Assembly (NCBI GenBank): GCA_964460905.1
Contig: CAYWRM010000004.1
Span: 1 to 64,000 of the forward strand
Reading direction: 5' to 3'
DNA from: GCA-002708315 sp964460905
GTDB taxonomy: Bacteria; Bacteroidota; Bacteroidia; Bacteroidales; F082
DNA length: 64,000 nucleotides
Position numbers and translations under genes: made by a program. The notes under the pieces are model-generated. The model was not told the DNA's origin and searched no databases. It saw nothing but the letters and a program-made list of their open reading frames with translations. Below are positions 24,785-35,416 of this stretch, piece after piece (position 1 is the first letter of the stretch; the number at the start of each line of letters is the position of its first letter).

Positions 24785-26440
24785 ATGGCACTTCCTATAA
24801 ACATAGAAGATTTAATACATGGTGATGTAGTTGAATCGGAACGACTTGAATTTAAAGAGGGATGGAATCCCGAAACAATTGTCCATTCTATTTGTGCTTT
24901 TGCTAACGATCTAAATAATTGGTATGGAGGCTATATTGTTGTGGGTATCAAAGAAGATAACGGACAACCCATTTTACCACCGAAAGGATTAGAGCAAAAC
25001 CAACTGGATACAATGCAAGGTGAAGTATTAAAGTTAGCATACCAGGTATTGCCTAATTATTTTCCAATTATTCAGCCTTACTTATTACAAGGAAAACATA
25101 TTTTGGTACTTTGGTGTCCTGCCGGGGATAACCGACCTTATACAGCACCAAGCACCCAGGGCAAGAAAGCACAGCGCTATCCATATATTCGCTATGGTTC
25201 AAGGAGCATTATTGCTAAAGATGATAACCTAAAGCGTTTAAATGAACTTGCTGCACGGATACCATTTGATGATAGGGTAAACCAACAGGCAACGATTAAT
25301 GATTTTGATTTAGGGCTTATAAGAGGATATTTGCAGGAAGCAAAAAGTGATTTATTTGAAGAAAGTTCGAGTATGCCCCTTGCAGATTTATGCCGTGCGA
25401 TGAATATTGCAAAAGGATCAAGTGAGAATTTATTACCGGTAAATGTTGGATTACTTTTCTTTTCTAAAAATCCGGATAAATATTTTTCCAGAGCATGGAT
25501 TGAGTTAGTTTGGCACAAAGACGGTTCGGGAAAGAAATATAAAGAGTATTATTTTAAAGGAACATTACACGAGCAACTAAGAGATACTTTATCATTTTTA
25601 GAGAATAACATAATAGGAGAACAGGTTATTAAATACCCGGATAAAGCAAAGGCAGACCGGTTTTTTAATTTTCCTTATGATGCAATAGAAGAGGTGTTAT
25701 CCAATGCTGTTTATCATAAAAGTTATGAGATTGGTTCTCCCATAGAGGTTCAGGTATGGCCTGATAAAATAGAAGTACTAAGTTTTCCAGGACCAGTTCC
25801 TCCGGTTAATGCCAAAATACTGAGTACACATAAACGAATAGTATCGAGAGAATACAGAAACAGGCGCATTGGAGACTTTCTTAAAGAACTAGGACTTACT
25901 GAAGGAAGAGGAACAGGTTTTCCTACTATTTATAATGCTATGGCTAATAATGGTTCTCCTGCACCTGTATTTGAAACAGATGAACATAGTACACATGTAC
26001 TTGTAACACTTCCTGCACATCATCTTGTTAATGACCAAGTAAGTGACCAAGTAAGTAACCAAGAAGATGAACTTAATATCAATACTTTAGAAGATATTAT
26101 TGCTTTAAGTAACCAAGTAAGTAACCAAGTAAGTGTCGAAGTAAGTGTCGAAGTAAGTGTCGAAGTAAGTGACCAAGTAATTCATATACTTAATGATCAA
26201 TTAGGTGGACATGTAGATGATGTATTATCTATAGTTGCAATGCGACCTTTTTCAAGTACTGACATTCTGGAAAAGATAGGTTTAACCAAACATACAAAAA
26301 ATAAGAAAAAATATATTGATCCTTTATTGGATATTGGTTGGCTTGGGTATACAATTCCGGAAAACCCAAAGGATAGAAATCAAAAATATATGTTAACAGA
26401 ATCCGGCAGAAGACTATTTAAATTGATAAATGCAGAATGA
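24785..26440 (+). CDS. AlbA_2 (Schlafen-like) / HATPase_c_4 protein inserted between mod and res
   Basis: 551 residues. The N-terminal AlbA_2 domain is recognisable from ESERLEFKEGWNPETIVHSI and YGGYIVVGIKEDNG. The middle part resembles the RecG-like/GHKL ATP-binding C-terminal region: EEVLSNAVYHKSYEIGSPIE and LGLTEGRGTGFPTIYNAM. A linker of VSxQ / VSVE repeats follows, then a winged-helix end. Proteins of this kind are known as putative transcriptional regulators or ATPases near defence genes; the function here is unknown. The stop overlaps the res start (ATGA). Confidence 0.82.
   Translation: MALPINIEDLIHGDVVESERLEFKEGWNPETIVHSICAFANDLNNWYGGYIVVGIKEDNGQPILPPKGLEQNQLDTMQGEVLKLAYQVLPNYFPIIQPYLLQGKHILVLWCPAGDNRPYTAPSTQGKKAQRYPYIRYGSRSIIAKDDNLKRLNELAARIPFDDRVNQQATINDFDLGLIRGYLQEAKSDLFEESSSMPLADLCRAMNIAKGSSENLLPVNVGLLFFSKNPDKYFSRAWIELVWHKDGSGKKYKEYYFKGTLHEQLRDTLSFLENNIIGEQVIKYPDKAKADRFFNFPYDAIEEVLSNAVYHKSYEIGSPIEVQVWPDKIEVLSFPGPVPPVNAKILSTHKRIVSREYRNRRIGDFLKELGLTEGRGTGFPTIYNAMANNGSPAPVFETDEHSTHVLVTLPAHHLVNDQVSDQVSNQEDELNINTLEDIIALSNQVSNQVSVEVSVEVSVEVSDQVIHILNDQLGGHVDDVLSIVAMRPFSSTDILEKIGLTKHTKNKKKYIDPLLDIGWLGYTIPENPKDRNQKYMLTESGRRLFKLINAE
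26107..26180 (+). repeat. 12-bp tandem repeat in the AlbA_2 gene
   Basis: Successive units GTAAGTAACCAA, GTAAGTGTCGAA (three copies) and GTAAGTGACCAA encode VSNQ, VSVE and VSDQ. Two more units occur at about 26038-26061. The unit length is a multiple of three, so copy-number change would lengthen or shorten the linker without a frameshift. Confidence 0.85.
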
Positions 26441-29400
26441 AACTACAATTTAAACAACAGGATTTTCAGATAAATGCAGTTAAAGCTGTAGTGGATTGCT
26501 TTGATGGACAACCCATAAAAACAAATCGTTTTACACTTGAACGTAGTAAAGATTTAATCAGAAAAGCCAAACAGCAAGCCTCAGGGGTAAGAACCATGGA
26601 ATTCGAATCGGATATTATGGAAGATATTGGATATCGAAACTCTGCAATTCAGTTAGTTGATCAACAGGTTCTTAATAATATCCAAAAAGTACAAAAACAA
26701 AATGAACTAATTGAAAGTAGCCAAATTGAACGTCCAAACGGACTAAAACTTGGATATAATCTCACCATTGAAATGGAAACGGGTACAGGGAAAACCTATA
26801 CCTACATTCGAACCATGTACGAACTCCAAAAAAAATATGGTTGGAGTAAGTATATTATAATTGTTCCGAGTATTGCCATTCGTGAAGGAGTTTATAAGTC
26901 TTTTGAGGTAACTCAAGATCACTTTCAAGAACTATACGGACATAAAATAAATCCTTTTATCTATAATTCAGGTCGTCCGCAAGACATTGAAAATTTTGCT
27001 TCTGATAGCCGGATAAGCGTTATGATTATTAATACTCAGGCATTTAATGCACGCGGGAAGGACGCAAGGCGTATTTATCAGGAACTTGATCAGTTTGGGA
27101 CAAGAAAACCAATAGAAATTATTTCCCAAACAAAACCAATATTAATAATTGACGAACCGCAATCTGTAGATGGAAAGAAAACACTTGAGAGTATGCAGGA
27201 CTTTAAGCCCCTTTTTACTCTCCGTTATTCGGCTACACATAAAGTAGATTACAATAAAATTTACCGATTAGATGCATTAGATGCCTATAATCAACGTCTG
27301 GTAAAGAAAATTCAGGTAAAAGGAATCAACCTGAAAGGATCAACAGGAACGACAGGATACCTTTATTTAGAGCACATCAGCTTGAGTATAACCAAACCGC
27401 CATTTGCAACAATTGAATATGAAACAAGGTCTGGTTCAGGAGTAAAAAAAGTACGACAAAAACTAAGCGAAGGAGATAATTTATATGAGTTATCGGGCAA
27501 TATGCCAGCCTATAAAAACCAAACCATTACTGAGATCAACGGATATTTAAACAAAGTTGTAATTGGTGGGCAGGATATATATCCGGGTGATATTTTAAAC
27601 GATAAAGATGAACACGCATTCCGCAGAATACAAATAAGGGAATGTATCACGTCGCACCTTCAAAAAGAAAAACAACTTTTTGACCAAGGTATTAAAGTTC
27701 TCTCTCTTTTCTTTATCGATTCTGTTGAAAAATATCGCCTCTATGATGAAGAAGGAGAAAAGCAACTAGGTGAATATGCCAAGATATTTGAAGAAGAATA
27801 TAAAAATGCCTGTAATGACGTAATCGATTTATTTCATCAGGAATACAACGAATATTTGGAAGATACTGATCCTAGTAAAGTGCATAAAGGATACATGCCA
27901 ACAAAATTTGAAGACTACCTAAAAAGAGATGATGCTGAAAGGGTTCATGAAGGATATTTTTCTATCGATAAGAAAAACAAAATGATTGACCCGACCACAA
28001 AGAGAGGGAGTGAAGATTCTGATGATATTTCGGCATACGATCTTATTATGAAAGACAAAGAACGTTTGTTGAGTTTTGAAGAACCAACACGGTTTATCTT
28101 TTCGCATTCAGCTCTTAAAGAAGGTTGGGACAACCCAAACGTATTTCAAATATGTGCGCTTAAACATTCTGATAGTGGCAGTTTGACCCGGCGAAGACAA
28201 GAAGTAGGGCGAGGAATGCGATTGTGTGTTGATAAAAACGGATTCCGTCAGGACTTTGAATTGATTGGAGACCAGGTTCACGATTTAAACAAACTTACCG
28301 TAATTGCTTCTGAAACCTATGAGTCTTTTGCAAAAGGCTTGCAAAAAGAGATTGCCGATACGCTTAAAGACAGACCACAGAAAGCAGAGGTTGAATACTT
28401 TGTTGGTAAAATTGTAACAAATGAGAAAGATGAAAAGCATCGCTTAACCTCAGATGAGGCCAAAAAACTCAACAAGATTTTATACAAACACGATGTTATT
28501 GATGAGGATGATAAAATCACGCCGGAAGGTAGGGAATTAATTGATACAACGAAAATGCCATTACCTGAAGCCCTTGAGCCATATAGGGAATCTATTGGCA
28601 AACTCTTAAAATCAATTTATACAGGAGAAGAGTTTAAACCTGATGATGAAAGAAAAAGCATTACACTTACAACAAATAAAAACTTTAAGAAAAAAGAATT
28701 TCAGGAACTTTGGAAGAAGATAAATCTCAAGACAATATATGAAGTACAGTTTGATACAAACAAACTCATTACTGATAGTAAAAACCTAATTAATGCTCAA
28801 CTCAATATTGGTGACAGATCTTATGAAGTAAAAACTGGAGAGTTGGAAGACGGATCAAAGGAACAAATGAAACAGGGCGAATTAATGAAGGAGTCCAAAA
28901 GAGAGTATCTAAAACTAAAAAATGATCTTTATACAAACACAGTATATGACATTGTTGGCGAAATAGAAGAGCACACAAACCTTACACGGAAAACTATTGT
29001 TGCAATTCTAAAATCTATAAAAGCCGAGAAGTTCGTACTCCTAAGAAAAAACCCTGAAGAGTTTATTGTTAAATGTAGCAAGTTTATAAACGAAGTTAAA
29101 GCCAGCTTGATTATTAACAATATTGTTTATCATAAAACTGAAGAAAGGCATGATGCTAAAACGGTCTTTACAAATGACAAGTCTGCAATCCGCAATACAG
29201 ACCTTCTCAAAAAACATATTTATGATTTTCTTACTTCTGATTCAAAGGTTGAATCGAATTTTGCTACTGCATTAGAAAACAGTACAGAAGTAGTGGTTTA
29301 TGCCAAACTCCCAAAAAGTTTTTACGTTTCAACTCCGGTGGCAAACTATAGCCCTGACTGGGCAATTGTATTTGATAAAGACAAGGTAAGACATATTTAC

Positions 29401-29568
29401 TTTGTTGCTGAAACCAAAGGGTCTGATTCAGATATGGATATACGTGAGATTGAAAAACTTAAAATTCATTGTGCCAGTGAACACTTTAAAGAAATTAGTG
29501 GAAATATTGTAAAATTTGAAAAGGTAAGCAGTTATGAGAAACTTATGGAGATAGTTCAGTTAAAATAA
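26437..29568 (+). CDS. res: Type III restriction endonuclease subunit (Res)
   Basis: 1043-residue SF2 helicase/nuclease that cleaves DNA with unmodified sites in complex with Mod. Walker A METGTGKT (113-120), Walker B ILIIDEPQSV, motif III LRYSATHKV, motif VI RRRQEVGRGMRLC. The C-terminal nuclease region has SPDWAIVFDKD and FVAETKGSDS, a PD...ExK-type site. Starts by ATGA overlap with the AlbA_2 gene and is followed after 4 bp by a SNF2-type helicase. Confidence 0.93.
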   Translation: MKLQFKQQDFQINAVKAVVDCFDGQPIKTNRFTLERSKDLIRKAKQQASGVRTMEFESDIMEDIGYRNSAIQLVDQQVLNNIQKVQKQNELIESSQIERPNGLKLGYNLTIEMETGTGKTYTYIRTMYELQKKYGWSKYIIIVPSIAIREGVYKSFEVTQDHFQELYGHKINPFIYNSGRPQDIENFASDSRISVMIINTQAFNARGKDARRIYQELDQFGTRKPIEIISQTKPILIIDEPQSVDGKKTLESMQDFKPLFTLRYSATHKVDYNKIYRLDALDAYNQRLVKKIQVKGINLKGSTGTTGYLYLEHISLSITKPPFATIEYETRSGSGVKKVRQKLSEGDNLYELSGNMPAYKNQTITEINGYLNKVVIGGQDIYPGDILNDKDEHAFRRIQIRECITSHLQKEKQLFDQGIKVLSLFFIDSVEKYRLYDEEGEKQLGEYAKIFEEEYKNACNDVIDLFHQEYNEYLEDTDPSKVHKGYMPTKFEDYLKRDDAERVHEGYFSIDKKNKMIDPTTKRGSEDSDDISAYDLIMKDKERLLSFEEPTRFIFSHSALKEGWDNPNVFQICALKHSDSGSLTRRRQEVGRGMRLCVDKNGFRQDFELIGDQVHDLNKLTVIASETYESFAKGLQKEIADTLKDRPQKAEVEYFVGKIVTNEKDEKHRLTSDEAKKLNKILYKHDVIDEDDKITPEGRELIDTTKMPLPEALEPYRESIGKLLKSIYTGEEFKPDDERKSITLTTNKNFKKKEFQELWKKINLKTIYEVQFDTNKLITDSKNLINAQLNIGDRSYEVKTGELEDGSKEQMKQGELMKESKREYLKLKNDLYTNTVYDIVGEIEEHTNLTRKTIVAILKSIKAEKFVLLRKNPEEFIVKCSKFINEVKASLIINNIVYHKTEERHDAKTVFTNDKSAIRNTDLLKKHIYDFLTSDSKVESNFATALENSTEVVVYAKLPKSFYVSTPVANYSPDWAIVFDKDKVRHIYFVAETKGSDSDMDIREIEKLKIHCASEHFKEISGNIVKFEKVSSYEKLMEIVQLK

Positions 29569-29572
29569 GGCT

Positions 29573-32500
29573 ATGGAGTTAATAGACAATGTAAATAACC
29601 GCCTTGGAGACGACCTGAAAAAACAAATAAAAAAAGGGTCGAGGCTTAGTATTGCTACATCAACCTTTTCCATCTATGCGTTTGAGGCTCTCAAAAAAGA
29701 ATTAGAGAAAATTGATGAATTACGTTTTATCTTTAGTTCACCAACGTTTATTGAAGAACAGTTTCAAAAACAAAACCGTCAGTTTTATATACCAAATATT
29801 GTTCGTGAATCTGAACTCTGTGGGGGTGAATTTGAATTGCGCTTAATGAACAAACTTAATCAAAGAGCTATAGCACGCGAATGCTCCAAATGGGTAAAAG
29901 AAAAAGTAATATTTAAGTCCAACAAACACAATAATCTACCCATCCATGGGATGATTCATGTAAACAATACAAAGGATGAAGGCTGTGCCTATACAAATGT
30001 ATCCAGTTTTACTACTTCTGATTTAGGTATTACCCACAAAAAAGGTTTTCCAACCCTCATTCAAAAAACAAATTTTCCACACAGCAAATCATATCTTGAT
30101 TGGTTTAACCAAATTTGGGAGAACGAAGAAGACCTTAAAGATGTGACAAAAAAGGTTCAGGATTATTTTGAAAGTGCATATAAAGAAAATTCACCTGAAT
30201 TTATCTATTTCATAACACTCTACAACATCTTCAACGATTTTTTAGAAGATATTTCATTGGATAACCTCCCTGATGATCAAATTGGATTTAAAGACACATT
30301 AGTTTGGAATAAACTCTACAACTTTCAACAAGATGCTGTTATTGGTGCAATAAATAAACTTGAAAAATACAATGGGTGTATATTGGCTGACAGTGTTGGA
30401 CTGGGTAAAACATTCTCTGCTCTTGGAGTAATTAAATACTATGAGATGCGGAACAAAGATGTGCTTGTACTTTGCCCAAAGAAACTAGAAGCCAACTGGA
30501 ATACTTTTCGGCACAATGACAAAAACAATCTTTTAGCGAAAGATCGCTTTCGTTATGATGTTCTTTTTCATACTGATCTTTCTCGTGAGCGAGGAATGAG
30601 TAATGGTCGAAATTTGGAATCTGTTAACTGGGGTAATTACGGTCTTATTGTGATTGATGAATCACATAACTTTAGAAACAATAATACAGTTGTTGATAAA
30701 GAAAACCGTTATCAAAAGTTATTAAGAAAAGTTATCAGAGAAGGGATAGAAACCAAGGTCATGATGTTATCAGCAACACCAGTTAACAATCGCTTCAACG
30801 ACCTACGAAACCAACTAGCCCTTGCTTATGAGGGAAATCCTGAAAACATTGATAATAAACTGGACACTACAAGTGGAATTGATCAGATTTTCAAAAAGAC
30901 TCAAACCGCCTTTAATACCTGGAGTAAATTTGATACTTCCAAACGCACTACCGAAAAGCTTTTGGACATGCTTGATTTCGACTTTTTTGAGATTCTGGAT
31001 GCTCTAACTATTGCCCGATCAAGAAAGCATATTACCACATATTATGATACCACTGCTATTGGTAAGTTCCCGGAACGGAATAAACCAATTTCTATACGAA
31101 GTCCCCTTACTGAAACCGGGGATGTGAATTATACCAATATTGCAGAACGACTAACCCTGCTAAACCTTTCAGTTTACACACCTCTGAACTACATTCTGCC
31201 AAGTAAAGTTCAAATGTATGCTAATTTATATGATAAGGAAGTACGCTCAGGTTCTGGAAAACTAACTCAGTCTGATCGTGAAAAAAGTCTACGTATTCTA
31301 ATGCGTATTAATTTACTTAAAAGACTAGAGAGTTCAGTTGATTCCTTTCATATTACTCTTGAACGTATCTATTCACAAATTGAAAACATTATTAAAATCA
31401 TAGACAAAGGAGATCTAGGAAATTATGAAGGATTTCAGGCAAAGGTGAATGATGAGAACTTCGACTGGGAATCTGACTGGGGAGATGAAGAAAATATAAT
31501 AGGAAAAAAAATTAAAGTTCATATTGCAGATATGGATACAACCCAATGGCGTGAAGACCTTAGTGAAGACTTGGAAATATTGAGTTATCTTAGGGATAAG
31601 GTAATCGGTATTAGAGGAAAAGATGACACCAAATTACAGCACCTCATAGCATTACTTGATGAAAAAAATCAAAACCCAAGGAATGGCAACAATAAGAAAG
31701 TAATTGTGTTTACTGCATTTGCTGACACAGCAAACTATTTATATAAGAATATTAATAAATACCTTCAGGAAAAGTACAAACTCAATACTGCTCTAATTAC
31801 GGGGTCAAAAAAGATCTGCAATACAAAGAAAATTCCTACTGACCTAAATGCACTTCTAACCTGCTTTTCACCCTTATCAAAAGACAAGGAACAACTTTAT
31901 CCCAATATTTCAGAATCCATAGATCTTTTAATTGCAACCGATTGTATTTCTGAAGGTCAAAACCTACAAGATTGTGATTACCTGGTTAATTATGATATTC
32001 ACTGGAATCCTGTACGGATCATTCAACGATTTGGAAGAATTGATAGAATTGGCTCTAAAAACGACACCATAACTATGGTAAATTTTTGGCCTGATATTAC
32101 TCTTGATTCTTATATTAATCTGAAACAGCGTGTTGAGAGCAAGATGCTAATTAGTAATATGGCAAGTACAGGAGATGATAATATTCTGAACCAAGAAGAA
32201 AATGATTTAGAATATCGTAAAATTCAACTCAAGCGATTACAAGAAGAAGTAATAGACCTTGAAGACTTGCGGGAAGGAGTTAGCATTACTGATTTGGGGC
32301 TGAATGATTTTCGTATTGACCTGTCTAATTATATTAAAGAATATGGTGAATTAAATAACATTCCAGAAGGCTTGCATGCAGTTGTAAAATCAAATGAAAT
32401 ATTGCAACCAGGAGTAATTTTTGTATTGAAAAACGTAAATTCAGACGTAAACATTAACAAGCTTAACAGGCTACACCCCTACTATCTAGTCTATATAAAA

Positions 32501-32806
32501 AACTCAGGAGAACTTATCTTAAATCATGTTGAATCTAAAAAAATAATGGATGCAATGCGAATGCTCTGTAAAGGTATAGACTCACCAATTATAGACTTAT
32601 GTAGCAAACTTAAGGAAGAAACAGATGATTACTATGAAATGGACAAATACTCAGAATTACTCAAAAAAAGCATCGGAACCATTCTCGATACCGAAGAAGA
32701 AAAAGAAGTCTTGAGTTTATTTAAATCTGGAGGTACCACAGCACTTCAAGATAAGATTAAGGGAATAGAAGATTTTAAGTTAGTTTCATTTTTAATTGTC
32801 AGATAA
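29573..32806 (+). CDS. PLD-like / SNF2-type helicase
   Basis: 1077 residues. The N-terminal part has a phospholipase-D-like outline (GMIHVNNTKDEG, then NVSSFTTSDLGI like the GSSNLTxxGL strand), but the His-x-Lys catalytic motif is not intact, so it may only bind DNA. The SF2 motor follows: LADSVGLGKTFSALGV (Walker A), LIVIDESHNFRN, MMLSATPVNNRFNDL, TDCISEGQNLQDCDYLVNYD and IIQRFGRIDRIG. The C-terminal third is not recognised. Helicases of this type with DUF4391 partners occur beside type III methylases. It is flanked with gaps of 4 and 0 bp. Confidence 0.88.
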   Translation: MELIDNVNNRLGDDLKKQIKKGSRLSIATSTFSIYAFEALKKELEKIDELRFIFSSPTFIEEQFQKQNRQFYIPNIVRESELCGGEFELRLMNKLNQRAIARECSKWVKEKVIFKSNKHNNLPIHGMIHVNNTKDEGCAYTNVSSFTTSDLGITHKKGFPTLIQKTNFPHSKSYLDWFNQIWENEEDLKDVTKKVQDYFESAYKENSPEFIYFITLYNIFNDFLEDISLDNLPDDQIGFKDTLVWNKLYNFQQDAVIGAINKLEKYNGCILADSVGLGKTFSALGVIKYYEMRNKDVLVLCPKKLEANWNTFRHNDKNNLLAKDRFRYDVLFHTDLSRERGMSNGRNLESVNWGNYGLIVIDESHNFRNNNTVVDKENRYQKLLRKVIREGIETKVMMLSATPVNNRFNDLRNQLALAYEGNPENIDNKLDTTSGIDQIFKKTQTAFNTWSKFDTSKRTTEKLLDMLDFDFFEILDALTIARSRKHITTYYDTTAIGKFPERNKPISIRSPLTETGDVNYTNIAERLTLLNLSVYTPLNYILPSKVQMYANLYDKEVRSGSGKLTQSDREKSLRILMRINLLKRLESSVDSFHITLERIYSQIENIIKIIDKGDLGNYEGFQAKVNDENFDWESDWGDEENIIGKKIKVHIADMDTTQWREDLSEDLEILSYLRDKVIGIRGKDDTKLQHLIALLDEKNQNPRNGNNKKVIVFTAFADTANYLYKNINKYLQEKYKLNTALITGSKKICNTKKIPTDLNALLTCFSPLSKDKEQLYPNISESIDLLIATDCISEGQNLQDCDYLVNYDIHWNPVRIIQRFGRIDRIGSKNDTITMVNFWPDITLDSYINLKQRVESKMLISNMASTGDDNILNQEENDLEYRKIQLKRLQEEVIDLEDLREGVSITDLGLNDFRIDLSNYIKEYGELNNIPEGLHAVVKSNEILQPGVIFVLKNVNSDVNINKLNRLHPYYLVYIKNSGELILNHVESKKIMDAMRMLCKGIDSPIIDLCSKLKEETDDYYEMDKYSELLKKSIGTILDTEEEKEVLSLFKSGGTTALQDKIKGIEDFKLVSFLIVR

Positions 32807-33460
32807 ATGGAGACTTTTAACTTACCCACAAACACAAAGGTAAATCGTGTAGTACCCAAAAATACTTTCGACTCTTATACGAATACAAAACAAAAAAAAA
32901 TCTTTGCTGATAAAGTTACCCGAATAACCTGGACTCATAAACTTTCAAGCAAAACAACAAACTTAAAGAACATTGATATATCAGAGATTCAAATTTTTAA
33001 AATTGAACTAAAGGTTTGTGAAACAATCCCTCAGGTAATAAGCATCATTGATAAAGCCATTCCATATCCGATTATTTTTATCATCCAACACAAGAATAGG
33101 ATATATTTTGCTACTTCCATAAAGCACCCTCATCCAACAAATGAAAATAATACCGTGGTTGATTGGACATTCACTTCTGAATGGACAGAAAGCCCCCAGG
33201 CTCCTTATATATTGAATTTAAAAGTGAGTCTTGATGAAGTCCATAAAGATTTTTGCATACAGGTTTCGGGGAGGGAAGATTTCAGGAAAAAATCACTAGA
33301 TAGGATCGTGGAATTTCACCAGGAGAAACAAGCGCTGGAATCAGAAATTGAAAAACTTAAACAACAAATATCGAGAAGTAAAAGCTTCAAAGAAAAGGTT
33401 GAATTAAATTTGAAATTGAAGGAGAAAGAAAGAGAGCTTATAAAAATAACAAAATTATAA
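32807..33460 (+). CDS. DUF4391 protein
   Basis: 217 residues starting immediately after the helicase stop. N-terminal NLPTNTKVNRVVPKNTF and the middle PYPIIFIIQHKNRIYFAT fit the DUF4391 family, a protein of unknown function seen with SNF2-type helicases and type III methylases. The C-terminus is a Lys/Glu-rich coiled coil (about 165-215). Likely an adaptor of the neighbouring helicase; that is inference. Confidence 0.78.
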   Translation: METFNLPTNTKVNRVVPKNTFDSYTNTKQKKIFADKVTRITWTHKLSSKTTNLKNIDISEIQIFKIELKVCETIPQVISIIDKAIPYPIIFIIQHKNRIYFATSIKHPHPTNENNTVVDWTFTSEWTESPQAPYILNLKVSLDEVHKDFCIQVSGREDFRKKSLDRIVEFHQEKQALESEIEKLKQQISRSKSFKEKVELNLKLKEKERELIKITKL

Positions 33461-33463
33461 GAT

Positions 33464-35416
33464 ATGTTTTTGCACGAACTTAAGTTATGGAACTTCCGGA
33501 AATACGGGAATAAAGATCACCTACACAATATATTAAGTGACACACCAGCTGACTTAACTGTATCATTTAACGAGAATCTCAATGTTTTGATTGGAGAAAA
33601 TGATTCAGGCAAAACAGCTATTATTGATGCTATTAAGCATGTTCTAAATACAAAAAGCCTTGAATACCTTCGATTGGATAATAAAGACTTTTATGAGTAT
33701 TGTGATGGTATTAATAGAAAAAGAGCTTCCGAGCTAAAAATTGAGTGTAAGTTTAGAATTACTGAAGCGAAAGAAGCGGGCAGTTTTCTTGAATGGGTTG
33801 GGTTTGTTGATAAGGATTCTGATGAAAAGGAATATGAGTTAACTGTTCGATTAACTGCAACCAGAAAAGATCAGAGTATTTTTACATATATAAGAGCGGG
33901 GCAAGACAACGAAGGAACTCAGCTGGAGGGAGAAGCACGAGAATATCTTAAGGTTACTTATTTAAAACCATTAAGAGATGCACTTTCCGAACTTACACCT
34001 GGATATAAATCCAGACTTGCTGAAATATTAGGAGGGCATTCAATTTTTAAAGACGAAAAAGATGATCAAGGGAATCGAATTCAACATAAACTAGAAGAGA
34101 AAACAGAAAAGGCAAATAAAGAAATCCGAGACTATTTTGATGTCCAGAAACACGAGAGTGATACTGAGAATATTGAATTCAAGGGTGGAATGGTAACAAA
34201 AGAAATCCGAGACTTACTTAAAGGATTATCTTTTGAAAACAGTGTTAACGATCCAGCTATAGAATTGACCGATGAAGAACTTTCAGAAATATTGAAAGCT
34301 TTAAAACTGGTAAATGATTCGAATAAGTCTGGACTTGGATCATTGAACAAACTTTATATGGCAGCCGAATTTCTTCTGTTGAATCAATCAAAAGGAAGAG
34401 ATCTTAAGCTTGCTTTAATAGAGGAACTGGAAGCTCATTTACACCCTCAAGCCCAATTAAAAGTAATTGATGCATTACAAAGAAATAACACTTTTAAAGG
34501 ACAGTTAATTCTTACAACCCATAGCACAACATTAGCGTCTAAAATTGCATTAGATAATTTAATTTTATGTATAGATCAGGATGTTTTTCCGATGCGGAAG
34601 GGAACAACCAAACTTGAAGAAAGAGACTACGAGTTTTTAGAACGATTTTTAGACACAACAAAAGCGAATCTATTCTTTGCCAAAGGAGTAATCATGGTTG
34701 AAGGAGATGCAGAGAATCTTCTTATCCCAACAATTGCAGAACTAATAAATCGTCCGCTTTATGATTATGGTGTATCTATCGTAAACATTGGAAGTACGGC
34801 ATTTCGACAGTTCGCCAGAATTTTTCAAAGAAATGATGATAAAAGTTTAAATATACCCGTATCCTGTATTACTGACTTAGATATTGCCCAAGCAATTCAA
34901 GGAAATACGGTTAAAACAATAAAGAGAAAAACAGGAAATGAGGGAAAATATTTACCTGAAATTGATGCCGAAAAGGTAAAAAAAAGAAACAGAATTTATG
35001 TTGAGGGAATTATAGAAGTTTATACTTCTCCTTTATGGACACTTGAATATGACATTTTAAATTCAACCAACAAGACAAGAGAATATTTACTAGCCTCAAT
35101 TTTAGAAGCGCAATTAATAAAAAATAGAAATTCATATATAGGACTTTCCCCTGAGGACTGTGAACGTAAACAAAAAAGCGCAAAAGAGAAGATTGAAAAA
35201 TGGGAAGAAGCAGAAAAATCCAAAGAATGGATCGCTTGTAAGATATATTCTACATATTTAGACAATAATCGGGTGTCAAAAGCAGTAACCGCTCAGCGTT
35301 TTGCTTATAAGCTGAAAGAGAATAGAGAAACAGCAGTTGAGATTCTTGCAACAGCCGACGAGTTTAAATATTTGAGGGATGCAATTTATCATGTAACAAA
35401 GAAAGAAGAAGGATGA
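33464..35416 (+). CDS. OLD-family ATPase with TOPRIM nuclease domain (GajA-like)
   Basis: 650-residue predicted ATP-regulated DNA nuclease. ABC-type ATPase: Walker A GENDSGKT (44-51), Walker B LALIEELEAHLHPQAQ, switch His in LILTTHSTTLASK. C-terminal TOPRIM: VIMVEGDAENLLIP (Glu) and CITDLDIAQA (Asp-x-Asp). Its partner downstream is a UvrD-type helicase starting by ATGA overlap, the gene pair of Gabija (GajA-GajB). Both proteins are longer than the reference ones (about 578 and 494 residues as I recall). Here the pair sits at the end of an R-M operon. Confidence 0.87.
   Translation: MFLHELKLWNFRKYGNKDHLHNILSDTPADLTVSFNENLNVLIGENDSGKTAIIDAIKHVLNTKSLEYLRLDNKDFYEYCDGINRKRASELKIECKFRITEAKEAGSFLEWVGFVDKDSDEKEYELTVRLTATRKDQSIFTYIRAGQDNEGTQLEGEAREYLKVTYLKPLRDALSELTPGYKSRLAEILGGHSIFKDEKDDQGNRIQHKLEEKTEKANKEIRDYFDVQKHESDTENIEFKGGMVTKEIRDLLKGLSFENSVNDPAIELTDEELSEILKALKLVNDSNKSGLGSLNKLYMAAEFLLLNQSKGRDLKLALIEELEAHLHPQAQLKVIDALQRNNTFKGQLILTTHSTTLASKIALDNLILCIDQDVFPMRKGTTKLEERDYEFLERFLDTTKANLFFAKGVIMVEGDAENLLIPTIAELINRPLYDYGVSIVNIGSTAFRQFARIFQRNDDKSLNIPVSCITDLDIAQAIQGNTVKTIKRKTGNEGKYLPEIDAEKVKKRNRIYVEGIIEVYTSPLWTLEYDILNSTNKTREYLLASILEAQLIKNRNSYIGLSPEDCERKQKSAKEKIEKWEEAEKSKEWIACKIYSTYLDNNRVSKAVTAQRFAYKLKENRETAVEILATADEFKYLRDAIYHVTKKEEG

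Noticed and set aside
26107..26180. CRISPR array
   Set aside because: 12-bp units without spacers, inside a coding frame; simple tandem repeats.
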